A stretch of 57,305 nt of DNA from the NCBI RefSeq assembly GCF_000442315.1, contig NZ_KE557324.1, forward strand, positions 350,279 to 407,583, read 5' to 3'. The notes under the pieces were generated by a model that saw only the letters and a program-made list of their open reading frames with translations, had not been told where the DNA came from and searched no databases. Numbering within the stretch: position 1 is the stretch's first letter; every line of letters begins with the position of its first letter. The position numbers and the translations under genes were made by a program. Below are positions 1 through 9,360 of the stretch, piece after piece. The DNA is from Rubellimicrobium thermophilum DSM 16684. GTDB lineage: Bacteria > Pseudomonadota > Alphaproteobacteria > Rhodobacterales > Rhodobacteraceae.

Positions 1-6
1 ATGAAA

Positions 7-237
7 TTACACCAGCTCCTCGGACGCTAACTCGTCATCCGCACCGAGGAGAAGTGCGCCCTGCTTCTGGCTTTTCCGCTGCTTCTTCGTCTTGGGCACC
101 GGCGTGATCAGGTCCGAGCGGCGCCGTGACTCGATGATTCGGTTCGTTGGCTGGCCATCTGCATCCAGTTCCCAATGGCGGCCCGGATATTCGTAGGGGG
201 AATTCAGGATTGGCTTTTCGAAGAACTGCTCAGACAT
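7..237 (-). pseudogene. 5' end of a BPTD_3080-like restriction/helicase gene, truncated
   Basis: The 76-residue product begins MSEQFFEKPILNSPYEYPGR, which I recognise as the start of large DEAD/DEAH-helicase restriction proteins of the BPTD_3080 type, normally close to a thousand residues. A stop codon at 7-9 ends the frame in a part of the N-terminal linker that is normally followed by the helicase domains. The rest may continue beyond the window after a frameshift or be lost. The ATG overlaps the last 8 bases of the upstream HTH gene, so the two are probably translationally coupled. Such genes often sit in defence islands. Family assignment is from recalled N-terminal similarity only; no catalytic motif is visible here. 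Confidence 0.55.
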
Positions 238-439
238 TGGGGGAGTCCTTTGCCGCGTTCCCCTTCACCACCGCCTTCTGTTCATCGATCCACCGATCAA
301 TATCGTCGTGCTTGAACCGCCATTGGCCCCGAACCTTGAACGCCGGGATCTGGCCGGTTTGCGCCATCGTGTAGACAGTCTTCTCTGCAACCTTCAACAA
401 AACGGCGACCTCTGGCAAAGTGAGAATGGGGTCCGTCAT
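230..439 (-). CDS. Excisionase-like helix-turn-helix DNA-binding protein
   Basis: A 69-residue protein starting MTDPILTLPEVAVLLKVAEK, followed by a helix pair and a wing ending near RWRFKHDDIDRW. This is the compact winged HTH of the excisionase / MerR-like (HTH_17) family, usual length 60-80 residues. I chose the ATG at 439 because a GAGGGAG ribosome-binding sequence lies just before it and the domain begins there; the frame is open further upstream but that part has no domain character. Its last 8 bases overlap the start of the restriction-like gene. It could be a recombination directionality factor for the nearby integrase or a regulator of the downstream gene; the coupling favours the latter. 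Confidence 0.75.
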   Translation of the reverse strand: MTDPILTLPEVAVLLKVAEKTVYTMAQTGQIPAFKVRGQWRFKHDDIDRWIDEQKAVVKGNAAKDSPNV

Positions 440-709
440 GGACCTGCTCCCTCTCGAATGTGATGAGGGGGAGGGTGCCAGACTTTGCCAGACATTGCTA
501 GGGCATGATTGCTGCAGGTTGCGCACGGACATCCTGAAATCATTCTTTCGGGAAGCCCTGACGTGGTCGGCGTTGCGTGCTTTGCAGGACAAAGAGCTCG
601 GAGCCTTGGCAAGCGACGCGCCTGCTGTCCCGCGGGTCTATGACGTCAAAGCACGAACCAACGATCCCAAGAGAAACGTTCAAGCGTGATAGCCGATCTC
701 CAACACCAA

Positions 710-1864
710 TTATCCCAAGGATTGCCGCAGGTTCTGCGCCACTGCGTCCGCCGCCATCCGCACCGGCTCGACCGCCAGATGGGCGTAGCGCCCCGTGGTC
801 TGGACCTGCGTGTGGCCGAGGAGCTTGCCGATCATCGGCAGGCCCTGACCCGACGCCACGGCTGTGGACGCGAAGGTGTGGCGCAAGTCGTGGATGCGGA
901 CGTCCTTTACCCCGGCACGGGCGCGGACGCGCTGCCAGAAGGGTTGCAGATCACTCAGCGGCTTGCCGGGCAGGGTGCCGGTGATCACCCACGGGTTGCC
1001 GTCGATGCGCTGGGCATCCCGCAGCAGGTCTACCACTGGCTGGCCGACGTGGACGACCTTCGCCCCTGTCTTGGAATCCGGCAGGCGCAGGGCAGGGACG
1101 TCAAGATCGACGTACGCCCACTTCAACGTCATGATCTCGTTCAGCCGACACCCGGTCAGGATGAGGAGACGGGCGGCGAGGATGGCCGAGGGCAGTGCCA
1201 CCCCTTCCGCCTCCATCTCGCGCAGCACTTCGCCGATGCGGCGGAGTTCGGCCGCGCTGAGGAACCGCTCGCGCTTCTCTTCGGGGTACTTCCGGATGTG
1301 CTTTCGCGGATTTGTGCTGTCCGGACGCAGCCCCCACATTTCTGCAAGGCTGAACATCTTCGAGACCACTTCGAGGCAGCGGTTCGCCTGATAGGGGATG
1401 TGACGCATGTCGTGATGGAACTTCGCCACGTCCGCCCGGGTGATGCCCGTGACCGTCAGCTGCCCGAGCGCGGGCAGGATGAAGCGTTCGAGGTTCCGGC
1501 GATATTCCTTGGCTGTGCTGGCCTTCACGCGGATCGCGATGTGTTCCCTGTCGAACCGCTCGGCCAGTTCCTTGATCGTGATCGCCTTGCGCCCCGCGTC
1601 GCGATCGGCGGCGGGGTCCGCGCCGTTGCGCGCGGCGGCGACGATGGAGATGGCGCGGTTGCGCGCCTGCTCGCAGGTCAGCACCGTGCTGGGCCCGAGG
1701 CTGATCCGCCGGGACCGGCGTCCGGCGCGGTACTGGACCGCGTAGCCCTTGCGCCCGCTCGGCAGCACCCGAAGTCCGAAGCCTGGGATGTCGCTGTCCC
1801 AGACGAAGTATTCGGTGGCGCGGGCTTCCGCGGCGTCGACGAGGCGTTTGGTGATCCTGGGCAT
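710..1864 (-). CDS. Tyrosine-type site-specific integrase
   Basis: A 384-residue protein with the layout of island/phage integrases: an N-terminal DUF4102-like arm-binding domain (about 1-90), a core-binding SAM-like domain (about 95-190) and a C-terminal catalytic domain (about 200-375). The catalytic set is visible: Arg240 in LTGCRLNEI, Lys265 in DSKTG, His325 and Arg328 in HDLRHTF, His351 in LLGHTQ and the nucleophile Tyr360 in GRYAHL. It should cut and rejoin DNA at the attachment site through a 3'-phosphotyrosine intermediate. The nearby 3' fragment of tRNA-fMet is the likely target. Length and motifs are complete, so it looks functional. Confidence 0.95.
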   Translation of the reverse strand: MPRITKRLVDAAEARATEYFVWDSDIPGFGLRVLPSGRKGYAVQYRAGRRSRRISLGPSTVLTCEQARNRAISIVAAARNGADPAADRDAGRKAITIKELAERFDREHIAIRVKASTAKEYRRNLERFILPALGQLTVTGITRADVAKFHHDMRHIPYQANRCLEVVSKMFSLAEMWGLRPDSTNPRKHIRKYPEEKRERFLSAAELRRIGEVLREMEAEGVALPSAILAARLLILTGCRLNEIMTLKWAYVDLDVPALRLPDSKTGAKVVHVGQPVVDLLRDAQRIDGNPWVITGTLPGKPLSDLQPFWQRVRARAGVKDVRIHDLRHTFASTAVASGQGLPMIGKLLGHTQVQTTGRYAHLAVEPVRMAADAVAQNLRQSLG

Positions 1865-2085
1865 GGCACTCTTCGGTGGTTCTTTCGCCGTTCCACAGTG
1901 CTGAAGCGCGGGCGACAGTCAACGAACACATTGAAATTGCGAAGAAAAAGGAAATTCCCCGTATTGCCGAGTAGGGGGATTCCACGCTCTGGCGCGGGGA
2001 ATCGGTGAGCCCATCGAATCACATCGCAGGTTCCGGACCCTGCGACCCGCTGATAAGCTGGCCTGCAAACGATATCGGGGCTCCA

Positions 2086-3524
2086 ATGGCTTCCAAGACT
2101 ACCCTCAATGCAAAGAACCTCGAGGCGCTGGGTGCGGAGCGCCTGGCGCAACTCCTTATCGAGATCAGCACCGGCAATGCGGCCGCCAAGCGGAAGCTGC
2201 GGCTCGCGCTGGCGGGTGCGCAGAGCCCGAGGGAGGCCGCGCGGGAGATCACCAAGCGGCTGACCAGCATTGCCCGCGCCCGCAGCTTCGTTACCTGGAG
2301 AACCGCAAGGCATTGGTCGATGACCTCGAAACCCAGCGGCGCGCCATCGTCGAGCGGATTGCTCCCGCGGATCCGCAAGAGGCGCTGACGCTGATGTGGC
2401 GGTTCATGGGCGTCGCGACGCCGGTGTTCGAGCGCTGCGACGATTCCAGCGGCACGGTCATCGACATCTTCCACCAGGCCTGCGCCGATCTGGGCGCGCT
2501 GGCGAAGGTCGCCCGGCCGGAACCGAAGGCGCTGGCGCGGCAGGTTCTCGACGCGCTGCAGGACAATGGCTATGGCCAGTATGACGATCTGATCGCTCTC
2601 CTGGCGCCGGCGCTCGGTCCCGCTGGTCTGGAGTATCTGAAGGAGCTGGTCGAGGAGCTCGGGCGCACGCCGGTGCCCGTGCCACCGAAAGGCGATTGGG
2701 AACAGGTGGGCTGGGGCACTGGCGGCCCCCGATATGCCCACGAGATGGCGGAACGCGCGCGGCAGAGCACCGTCTCGATGGCGCTCAAGGACATCGGCGA
2801 TGCGCTGGGCGACGTCGATGGTTTCATCGCCCAATATGAACCAGAGACGCGCCGGGTTCCGAAGATCGCAGCCGAGATCGCGCAGCGGCTTCTGGGCGCG
2901 GGCCGTGCGGAGGATGCGCTCGGCTTCATCGAGCGGGCCGAGTTCGGCAATAACGGCTGGATCCCGAGGGAATGGACCGAGACGCGCCTCGCGGTGCTTG
3001 AAGCGCTGGGCCGCTTAGACGAGGCTCAGGCCTTCCGTTGGGAAACCTTCGAGCGGACCCTATCGGTCGAGCATCTGCGCGCCTATCTCAAGCGGCTGCC
3101 TGACTTCGATGACATCGAGGCCGAAGAGAGGGCGATGGCGCAGGCCACGGCCCATCCAAGCTTTCTTGCTGCGCTTCAGTTCTTCCTCGACTGGCCGGCG
3201 CTGGATCGCGCCGCGGAACTGCTGGTGGCCCGGCATTCGGAGATCGACGGGGATCACTTCGAGTATCTGGTGCCCGCGGCGGAGGCATTGTCAGAGCGTT
3301 ATCCACTGGCGGCGACGCTGGCGCTGCGCGCGATGATCGACTTCACGTTGACCAAGGCGCGCTCGAAACGATATCGCCATGCCGCCGACCACCTGACCGA
3401 GTGCGCCCGGCTCGCGGAGGATATCCAGGACTTCGGCGCATTCGAGACGCACGACGCCTACGTCGCCCGGTTGAAGGAAGAGCACGGCAGAAAGTTCGGC
3501 TTCTGGTCGCTGGCCGAAGGCTGA
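2086..3524 (+). pseudogene. DUF6880-family protein, one frameshift
   Basis: The N-terminal part (from MASKTTLNAKNLEAL at 2086) and the C-terminal part (frame of 2313-3524) clearly belong to one protein of about 480 residues, largely alpha-helical. The frame breaks near 2290: restoring one C after TTC there gives a continuous reading SFRYLENRKALVDDLE. The C-terminal half is rich in helix pairs (ALGRLDEAQAFRWETFE and similar), like TPR-type scaffolds. DUF6880 proteins have no established function that I know of and are often found on accessory elements. The break may be a real 1-bp deletion or a sequencing error. Nothing catalytic is visible. Confidence 0.6.
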
Positions 3525-3647
3525 TGACACGCGACCGCGTGGGGTCACGCCACGACCGAGCGGCACGCGCCGCTCGAAAGGGGTCATCTGTTATGGCGCT
3601 CGCACGGCCAATATCCTAACCTTTGCCCCGAGCCGACAGGAGACGTG

Positions 3648-4304
3648 ATGGCAGCGCGGGGCAAGAAACAGTCAGTCGATGATGGTGCGATCCGGGCGCT
3701 CCTCAAGCACTACGCGTGCCCGCTGCCGTATCATCAGGTCCGTGCACGCTTCATGGGCAACATCGCGACGCCGGACGTGAATGCATCGCCCATGCAGGAA
3801 ATCCACCGTGTCTGGGACGACGAACTTCCCGTCTTCGAGGACAAGGGCGAGGCGGAAGCTTTCTTCGGCACCCTGCTGCAGAGCTTGTGGAACGGCCTCA
3901 GCGTGCACCAGAAGCGCAGCGACCCTTTCAAGCTCGCCCGGGTGAAGATCGCACCGGCCAGCCACGCGTATCTCGGGCGCCTCGCCAGGGTTCGGCGCGA
4001 GGAACTCGACGGCTTTATCGACGGGCTTTTCGCGGGACAGGACGAGATGGATTTCCCTGAAAGCGCACACAGGGCAATCGGCATTCTGGGAGAGCTGCGC
4101 GCATTGTTCGCGGCGACCGAAAACCTTGCGGCCGATGCGCCGGGCTCGACTGACACATCGACCATGGAGGACACCGCAAAGCACCTTCGCGAACTAACCC
4201 GGATCGCAGAGACCGAGATCAACACGATCATCCAGGCCTGTCGCAAGGCACGCCAGCAGATGCTCGAAACCTATGTGATCGAGCGGCCGGAAACCCTGCA
4301 CTGA
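3648..4304 (+). CDS. Unrecognised island protein, 218 residues
   Basis: I do not recognise the family. The protein starts MAARGKKQSVDDGAIRALLK, is mostly helical, contains no signal peptide or membrane segment, and ends with a charged helical stretch (about residues 170-215) that could form a coiled coil. A CAGGAGA ribosome-binding sequence sits just upstream; the ATG at 3648 is better spaced from it than the GTG at 3645. It lies about 120 bp after the DUF6880 gene and is the last gene before the island boundary, so it is probably accessory cargo. Function unknown. Confidence 0.7.
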   Translation: MAARGKKQSVDDGAIRALLKHYACPLPYHQVRARFMGNIATPDVNASPMQEIHRVWDDELPVFEDKGEAEAFFGTLLQSLWNGLSVHQKRSDPFKLARVKIAPASHAYLGRLARVRREELDGFIDGLFAGQDEMDFPESAHRAIGILGELRALFAATENLAADAPGSTDTSTMEDTAKHLRELTRIAETEINTIIQACRKARQQMLETYVIERPETLH

Positions 4305-4487
4305 TGGTTTTGTTACCGGAAAATCAAGTCTCGGCCCGTTGGAAGCATCGTGGAAGCACGAGGCCGAAATATGCTGCGCAATTCTCACAGATCGCGCGAA
4401 GCGAGGTCGATTTGCCGGGATCGGCAAGTGTCGGAAATTGCGTAAGAACTCGCGGTTCCGAGTGATTGTTCATGGTTCGTTCGGCAC

Positions 4488-4534
4488 GGCTCATAACCTG
4501 AAGGCCGCAGGTTCAAATCCTGCCCCCGCAACCA
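4488..4534 (+). other. attR-like 3' half of initiator tRNA-fMet
   Basis: These 47 bases match the initiator tRNA-fMet from the anticodon stem (GGCTCATAACC, CAT anticodon) through the variable and T arms (GGTTCAAATCC) to CCCCGCAACCA, including the mismatched C1-A72 type acceptor end and the encoded CCA. The 5' half (D arm and acceptor 5' strand) is absent: the bases before 4488 do not match a tRNA. This is the footprint expected where an island recombined into the 3' end of the tRNA gene. It is not itself a functional tRNA. Confidence 0.9.
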
Positions 4535-4562
4535 AATCTCTCAAAGAATAAGCCGCTTAAGA

Positions 4563-4586
4563 GTCTCCCGAACGGGAGACCTTTTG
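4563..4586 (+). terminator. Rho-independent terminator of the ancestral tRNA locus
   Basis: GTCTCCC-GAAC-GGGAGAC forms a perfect 7-bp stem with a 4-base loop (8 bp if the G-C closing pair is counted), followed by CTTTT. It lies about 30 bases after the tRNA 3' end and most likely terminated the original tRNA-fMet transcript, which supports the view that sequence right of 4534 is the original chromosome. Confidence 0.85.
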
Positions 4587-4654
4587 CGTTCCGCGTCCGT
4601 GTCAACACCGGGTCAACAAAAACCCCACGGCGCCCGTCAACAAATGACGCCGAC

Positions 4655-4951
4655 TCATGGACGAAGGCCCGTCATGGCGACCATCGCGTCCTCGAAGCGT
4701 GCCAGAGCGTTGAGCCCCTTTCCGAGCCAGTAGTCGTGCTTCTCGTTGTGGACGACATGCTCGAAGCCATGCGCAGTCATGAGGTCGGGGGATCCCTGTT
4801 CGCGGACGAACACCTTCGAGAAATACCAATGCAATGCCTGCCGGTTCAGGCCGCCAAGCTTCTGGCCGCGGAAATAGACCATCAGCTGCATCCGACCGAT
4901 CCGACAGTCGTAGTCTGGGTAATGAGCGACCCGCTCGAAGGAAGATGATGC
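4655..4951 (-). pseudogene. 3' fragment of an unrecognised gene, joined to a PotA remnant
   Basis: The last 98 codons of an open frame read as convincing protein (RGQKLGGLNRQALHWYFSK, then a C-terminus TGLRP) with good codon usage, but I do not recognise the family. In the same frame, directly upstream at about 4952, the reading becomes the conserved C-terminal part of a PotA-like ATPase (LKDLQHDT). No start codon belongs to this segment, so it is the tail of a gene whose front was removed by a deletion or rearrangement. Confidence 0.45.
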
Positions 4952-5577
4952 CGTGTCGTGCTGCAGGTCCTTGAGCTCGAGCCGCATCGCCTTGCGCAGC
5001 TTGAGGTCGAGGACCGAGAGCGCCTCATCGAGCAGCAGCACCCGCGGCTCGGGCGCCCGCGCGGGCCGACGCCACGCGCTGCTGCTGCTACTGGTCGCCC
5101 GAGAGCTGCGCGGGCCTGCGCCCGGCGAAGTCCGACAGCCGAACGAGTTCGCGCAACTCGCCCGCCCGGCGCCGCGCCTGCTGGCGTGATCGCCCCGCAT
5201 CTCGACTTCGAAGGCGACGTTCTCGAGCACCGTCATGTGCGGGAACAGCGCAGAGTTCTGGACTTGCTGTTGACGGGGTGCCGGTTGGGCGGCAGTCCCG
5301 CGATGCGTTCGCCGAAGAGCAGGATCTTGCCCTCGGTGACATCCTCGAAGCCGGCGATCATCCGCAACAGCGTGGTCTTGCCGCAGCCCGAGGGCCCAAG
5401 CAGGGTGAAGAATCCGTTGTCCCGGATGGACAGCGAAATCCGCTTGAGTGCGCCATTTCGCCGTAGCGCTTGACCGCATTCCCGACATCCCCGGACATCG
5501 ATGGCCGCAGCGGGTGATCGGGACAAGCAGGCCTCCTCTCGGCCTGCGCGGAGGGGCGGCCTTTCCAGCAAGCTCAC
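4952..5577 (-). pseudogene. PotA-like ABC transporter ATPase remnant
   Basis: Pieces of one polyamine-type (PotA/FbpC class) importer ATPase are spread over different frames: Walker A in [20 protein letters not shown], then PPNRHPVN, then the Q-loop-proximal [12 protein letters not shown], a signature remnant AQLSGDQ, and a Walker B-like RVLLLDEALSVLDLKLRKAM. An intact protein would be about 350-380 residues. At least three frameshifts, a damaged N-terminus (the RYGE region is scrambled) and loss of the C-terminal part after LQHDT make it non-functional. This is genuine decay rather than one base error. No permease or binding-protein genes are left beside it. Confidence 0.8.
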
Positions 5578-5703
5578 TACGCGGCTGTGCCGGCGAAGAA
5601 ACGAGTTCCTCAGCGCGTGTTAGGACGAGCCCAAGACAGGCAGAACGCCCGCGCCGGCGTCCGGATCGCCGCCCGAATGGGCGGGGGTCGCGCGGGGGAC
5701 CGG

Positions 5704-7700
5704 TCACGGCCAGTCCGGCGTGAGTTCCGTGATCTCGCGCCGGAAGGCGGGCGTGTCGAGCTCGCGCGCGAGCGGTGCCCGGCCTAGGTGGCCCAGGCGA
5801 TGGGCCCGGGTGCCTCGGCATCGCCGATCAGGCGGACGTTGAGGATGCCCGCATCGGTCAGGTCTCCTGCCGCGCCGCGAGGTCGCGGAAGAGCCGATCT
5901 TCGCCCTGGCGCGATGCGACCCTCACCACCGCATCACAGCCATGGGACCCCGTGGTGCCGGTGTAGAGGCAGTTCGACACCGCATGCCCCGCACCGATGG
6001 CGGTCACGCCGCGCTTGAGCACGATCTCGACCCCGAGCCCGGCCAGGTGCTGGTGGATGGCTGCCTGTTCGAGCGTGTTGCGCGTCCAGTCGCTGACATG
6101 GGCCGCGGGGGTGATCAGGCTGACCTCGCAGCCACGGATCGCCAGCAGCGCGGCCAACACCCCGCCCATATGGTAATGGTTGTCCCCAGCGATCACCACG
6201 CCGCCCGTGGGCAGGTTGCCCTCCATGATGTTGTCGGGGATGCACAGTGGCATGCCGGGATCGATGGGGAAGGGGACCACATGCTGGCGGTTGACCCTGT
6301 CGCGGCGCCAGCGAGCGCCGGTGGCGATGCAGACATGTTCGAAGCCGAACCCCAGAATGCTGTCGGCATCAAGCCGGCTGTCGAGGTAGATCTCCACATT
6401 GGACCGTCGGCGGATCTGGTGTTCGCGGCCGTCAGCCACCCGTCCCCAGGCCGAAAGACCCGGCAGCCTGCGATCGCGCGACACCGCCCGCCGAGCTGGG
6501 TGGTCGCCTTGGCCAGCGCCCGTCGTAGCCGCGCAGAGCCGGCGCGCGCGGCCTCGCGCCCCGCCGGCCCCGCGCCCACCACCAGCACGCTACGGCTCTC
6601 GCCCTTGGGGTTCATCCGCTCGGAATGCCAGCCCTTGCGCCATTCCTCCATGAAGGGGGGGGTCCGGGTGCAGCGGCTGAGCGACATGGTCATGTCGCCG
6701 GTGATGCAGATGTTGCAGCCGATGCATTCGCGGATGTCCTCGATGGGGCCTTTCTCGATCTTCTTCGGCAGGAAGGGGGCGGCGATCGAGGGACAGGCGC
6801 ACCCGATGAGGAGAATGCCGGCGCGGATCTGGCGTACCATCGCATCGGGAGAGGTGAAGCGCCCCACGCGAAAGGGCGGTCGGTCAGGCCGCGGATGCCG
6901 CGCACCAGTGCTTCCTGCGACGCGTCCTCCTGGAAGCGCGATGGCCCCGAGCACTCCTCCCACGTGCCCTGAGCCAGATCCCACAGGTCGGGCAGTTTGC
7001 GGTTCAGCGCGATGAAGTCGCGCAGCTCGGCATTGGAAAAGCCGAGCGCGCCGATGCTCTCGTCGAGCAACAGGCACAGCGTGATCGCCATTCGCTCGCC
7101 GACCGCCTCGCGCAGGAAGCGCGAGCGGTTCTCGAGGCTGCCGCCGTATTCGTCTCTGCGCTGGTTGGTGGCGCGGCTCAGGAACTGCTGGAAGATGCCG
7201 AAGCCGTGCGCGCCGTAGAGGCAGATCAGGTCGAACCTGGCGGTCTGCGCGCGACGGGCGGCCATGACGAACCAGCGGCGCAGGTCGCGGATGTCCTGCC
7301 GGTCGAGCGCGCGCGCCTGCACCGGATCGCAGGTGAAGGTCCGGCGGGGCATGGCCGAGACCGCCAGCAGCACCTCGCGGGTGTAGAGGTTGGGCCCGTT
7401 GACCCCCGGATAGGCGAGCTGGATGCCGGCCAGCGCGCCATGGCTCTTCATCCGCTCGGCCATGCGGGAAAGCAGGGGGATCTCGCGGCCCTCCCACAGC
7501 CTCAGCTCGATGACGGAGGTGATCTCGGAACTGGGGTGGATCTCGCATTGTTCGGTGAAGATCACGCCCCAGCCGCCTTCCGCCTTGATGCCGCGCATCG
7601 CCTCCGCCGTCGCAATGGGGCATCGGATAGAAGTGGTTCCTGGCGGTCAGGGGCCGATGCGGATCGGCTCGAAGAGGATGTCGTAGCGGGGATCGCGCAT
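5704..7700 (-). pseudogene. FMN/FAD iron-sulfur dehydrogenase (TMADH / N-demethylase-like), degraded
   Basis: Fragments in several frames assemble into one old-yellow-enzyme-type dehydrogenase of about 660 residues: start MRDPRYDILFEPIRIGP at 7700, a TIM-barrel part (EGGWGVIFTEQCEIHP, NQRRDEYGGSLENRSRF), the 4Fe-4S cluster region ECIGCNICI, an FAD site VLVVGAGPAG, and a C-terminus readable as ILNVRLIGDAEAPGP to ELTPDWP at 5704. The family includes trimethylamine/dimethylamine dehydrogenases and N-methylproline or dimethylglycine demethylases. At least four frameshifts, an in-frame TAG near 5787 where a Tyr codon is expected, and many substitutions show real decay. It lies downstream of the LysR gene in the same direction. 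Confidence 0.8.
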
Positions 7701-7792
7701 CGTGCGGTCTCCTTGCGGTTGTTCAGTCCGGCCCGGAAGGAACGATAGAAGGCCGCCCGCGCCCAGCAAGGCCGGGCTTGCGGAAGCCGGGA

Positions 7793-8788
7793 TTAGCTTT
7801 TCCCTGAGGCGCGGTTCTCGCAGGTGAGGCGAGCCGTCCGGGGCGCATCGGCCGTAGCGGGGAAGCCGCCCAGTCCGGGCACCGCGCCCGCGGCCACGCG
7901 TCTGCGGCAATGATCGATGAACAGACGGATGACGGCGAGGCTGCCGGCTTCCTGCGCCATCAGGAGGCCGAGGCGCATCGGGCGCAGATCGCCCGCCATG
8001 GGAATGAAGCGCAACTTCCTTCCATCGGGGGCCTCGTCGGTCAGGGGGCGGATGTTGGCGATCGAGAAGCCGTAGCCGTTGGCCACCAGACTGCGCATCA
8101 CTGCGATGTCCCGGGTGCGCTCGGCGATCCGGGGGCGGGCACCCTCGCGCGGGAACAGCGACAGGAAGTAGTCCGCGCTGAAGGGCAGGTCGAGCAGCAC
8201 CATGGGATGGTCGCGCAGCTCCTCCACCGACACGGTCGGCCGCTCGGCCAGAGGATGCGTCTCGGCCACCAGCGCGTAGGGGGGCAGCTCGGCCAGGGTG
8301 ACGAAGCGCAGGTCGGTGGGGATATCGAGGTTGTAGGTCAGGGCGATGTCGATCTCGGCCCGGCGGATGTAGCTGAAGATCTCGGCCTGATCGAGCTCGC
8401 GCTGGGTGACGCGGATCCCGGGATGCGCGGTCTCGAAGCTGCGGCGCAGATCGGGCAGGATCATCTGCGCAATGGTCAGGAGGCAGCCCAGCGCCAGGGG
8501 CCGGTTCGGCACGCCCGAGATGTCGCCGGCCAGGATGGCCAGCCGCTCGGCCTCGCGCAGCACGTTGCGCGCCTGATCCATCATCGTCTGTCCCGCGGGG
8601 GTCAGCGTCAGCCCGTGCGCGTGCTGGCGGATGAACAGGGGCAGGCCGAACTCCTTCTCGAGCTGCGCGATCGCCGCCGAGATCGAGGGCGAAGAGACAT
8701 GCAGGCGGTCGGAGGCCAGCGCGATCGACCCCGCCTCGCCCACGGCGACAAAATACTCGAGCTGGCGCAATGTATAGCGGATGGCCAA
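7793..8788 (-). CDS. LysR-family transcriptional regulator
   Basis: A 331-residue protein with an N-terminal winged HTH (about residues 6-65, LRQLEYFVAVGEAGSIALAS then SSPSISAAIAQLEKEFG) and a substrate-binding domain of the periplasmic-binding-protein fold (about 92-300). The start is a TTG at 8788; no ATG or GTG fits before the HTH, which begins at once. It appears intact although the genes on both sides (an aldehyde dehydrogenase and an FMN dehydrogenase) are decayed, so it may now lack its original targets. Effector unknown. Confidence 0.85.
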   Translation of the reverse strand: MAIRYTLRQLEYFVAVGEAGSIALASDRLHVSSPSISAAIAQLEKEFGLPLFIRQHAHGLTLTPAGQTMMDQARNVLREAERLAILAGDISGVPNRPLALGCLLTIAQMILPDLRRSFETAHPGIRVTQRELDQAEIFSYIRRAEIDIALTYNLDIPTDLRFVTLAELPPYALVAETHPLAERPTVSVEELRDHPMVLLDLPFSADYFLSLFPREGARPRIAERTRDIAVMRSLVANGYGFSIANIRPLTDEAPDGRKLRFIPMAGDLRPMRLGLLMAQEAGSLAVIRLFIDHCRRRVAAGAVPGLGGFPATADAPRTARLTCENRASGKS

Positions 8789-8809
8789 GGCGCCCCCCGG
8801 GTCGCGCCG

Positions 8810-9310
8810 TCACGCCCTGTACTTGGTCCAGACGGTCTTGAGCGCGGTATACTTCTCGAGCGAGGGCAGCGAAAGGTCGCATCCGAAGCCCGACTGCTTC
8901 ATGCCGCCGAAGGGCGTCTGGGGCGACAGCGCATCGACGGTGTTGACCGAGACCGTGCCGGCCACCAGCTGCGTGGTGGCCTTGCTCCGCTCGATGGAGC
9001 CCATGATGCGACGCGTCTGGGCAGGTCGATGGTCGCGGCATCGGTGACCAGCTTCCCCATGTCGAGGCTGTCGAGCAGGGCCAGCTCGTCGCGATGGGCC
9101 GGGATGGTCTCGGCGAGCTTCAGGAGCGCCGCCTTGCGCTCGCCCGTCGCAGGCGGCCACGCGCGCCCGCACTTCGCCGGTCGCCGGGTTGATGCTGTCG
9201 AAGATCTCGCCCGAGGCTGCATCGACGAAGCGGCCGTTGATGAAGGCCTTGTCGCGGAACGGAATCCATCCAGCCAGCGCGTGCCAGTCGTCGCGGGACA
9301 GTTCAGGCAT
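8810..9310 (-). pseudogene. Aldehyde dehydrogenase with large internal deletion
   Basis: The first part (MPELSRDDWHALAG, then INGRFVDAASGEIFDSINPA) is the N-terminus of a PuuC-like NAD-dependent aldehyde dehydrogenase of about 495 residues; the last part (GTVSVNTVDALSPQTPFGGM, then GCDLSLPSLEKYTALKTVW) is its C-terminus. The whole middle, including the nucleotide-binding core, catalytic Glu and Cys, is missing, and a frameshift occurs after the N-terminal piece. Only about 500 bp of roughly 1.5 kb remain. A real deletion, not a base-calling error. Confidence 0.85.
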
Positions 9311-9360
9311 GGGCCCCCCTGTTTCGGGGTTGGTCGGTGGCGGTCGCGGCGCGGCGTCGC

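Larger units (their letters stand above)
1..4534. mobile_element. Right end of an integrated genomic island (tRNA-fMet site)
   Basis: The segment holds a tyrosine integrase, an excisionase-like small HTH gene, a restriction-like gene start and two accessory genes, and stops at a 47-bp copy of the 3' half of initiator tRNA-fMet (4488-4534) that has no 5' half beside it. Tyrosine integrases commonly insert islands at the 3' end of tRNA genes, leaving an intact tRNA at one end and a 3' fragment at the other. The left end and the intact tRNA would lie outside the window. The boundary at 4534 is seen in the sequence; that the whole stretch is one element is inference. Confidence 0.75.

Noticed and set aside
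686..2008. Long + strand open frame opposite the integrase
   Set aside because: It is the antisense shadow of a gene with all catalytic integrase motifs; its own translation has no domain and is His/Arg/Asp-rich as expected from GC-rich antisense.
4488..4534. Possible functional tRNA-Met
   Set aside because: Only the 3' half from the anticodon stem is present; no D arm or 5' acceptor strand can be found upstream.
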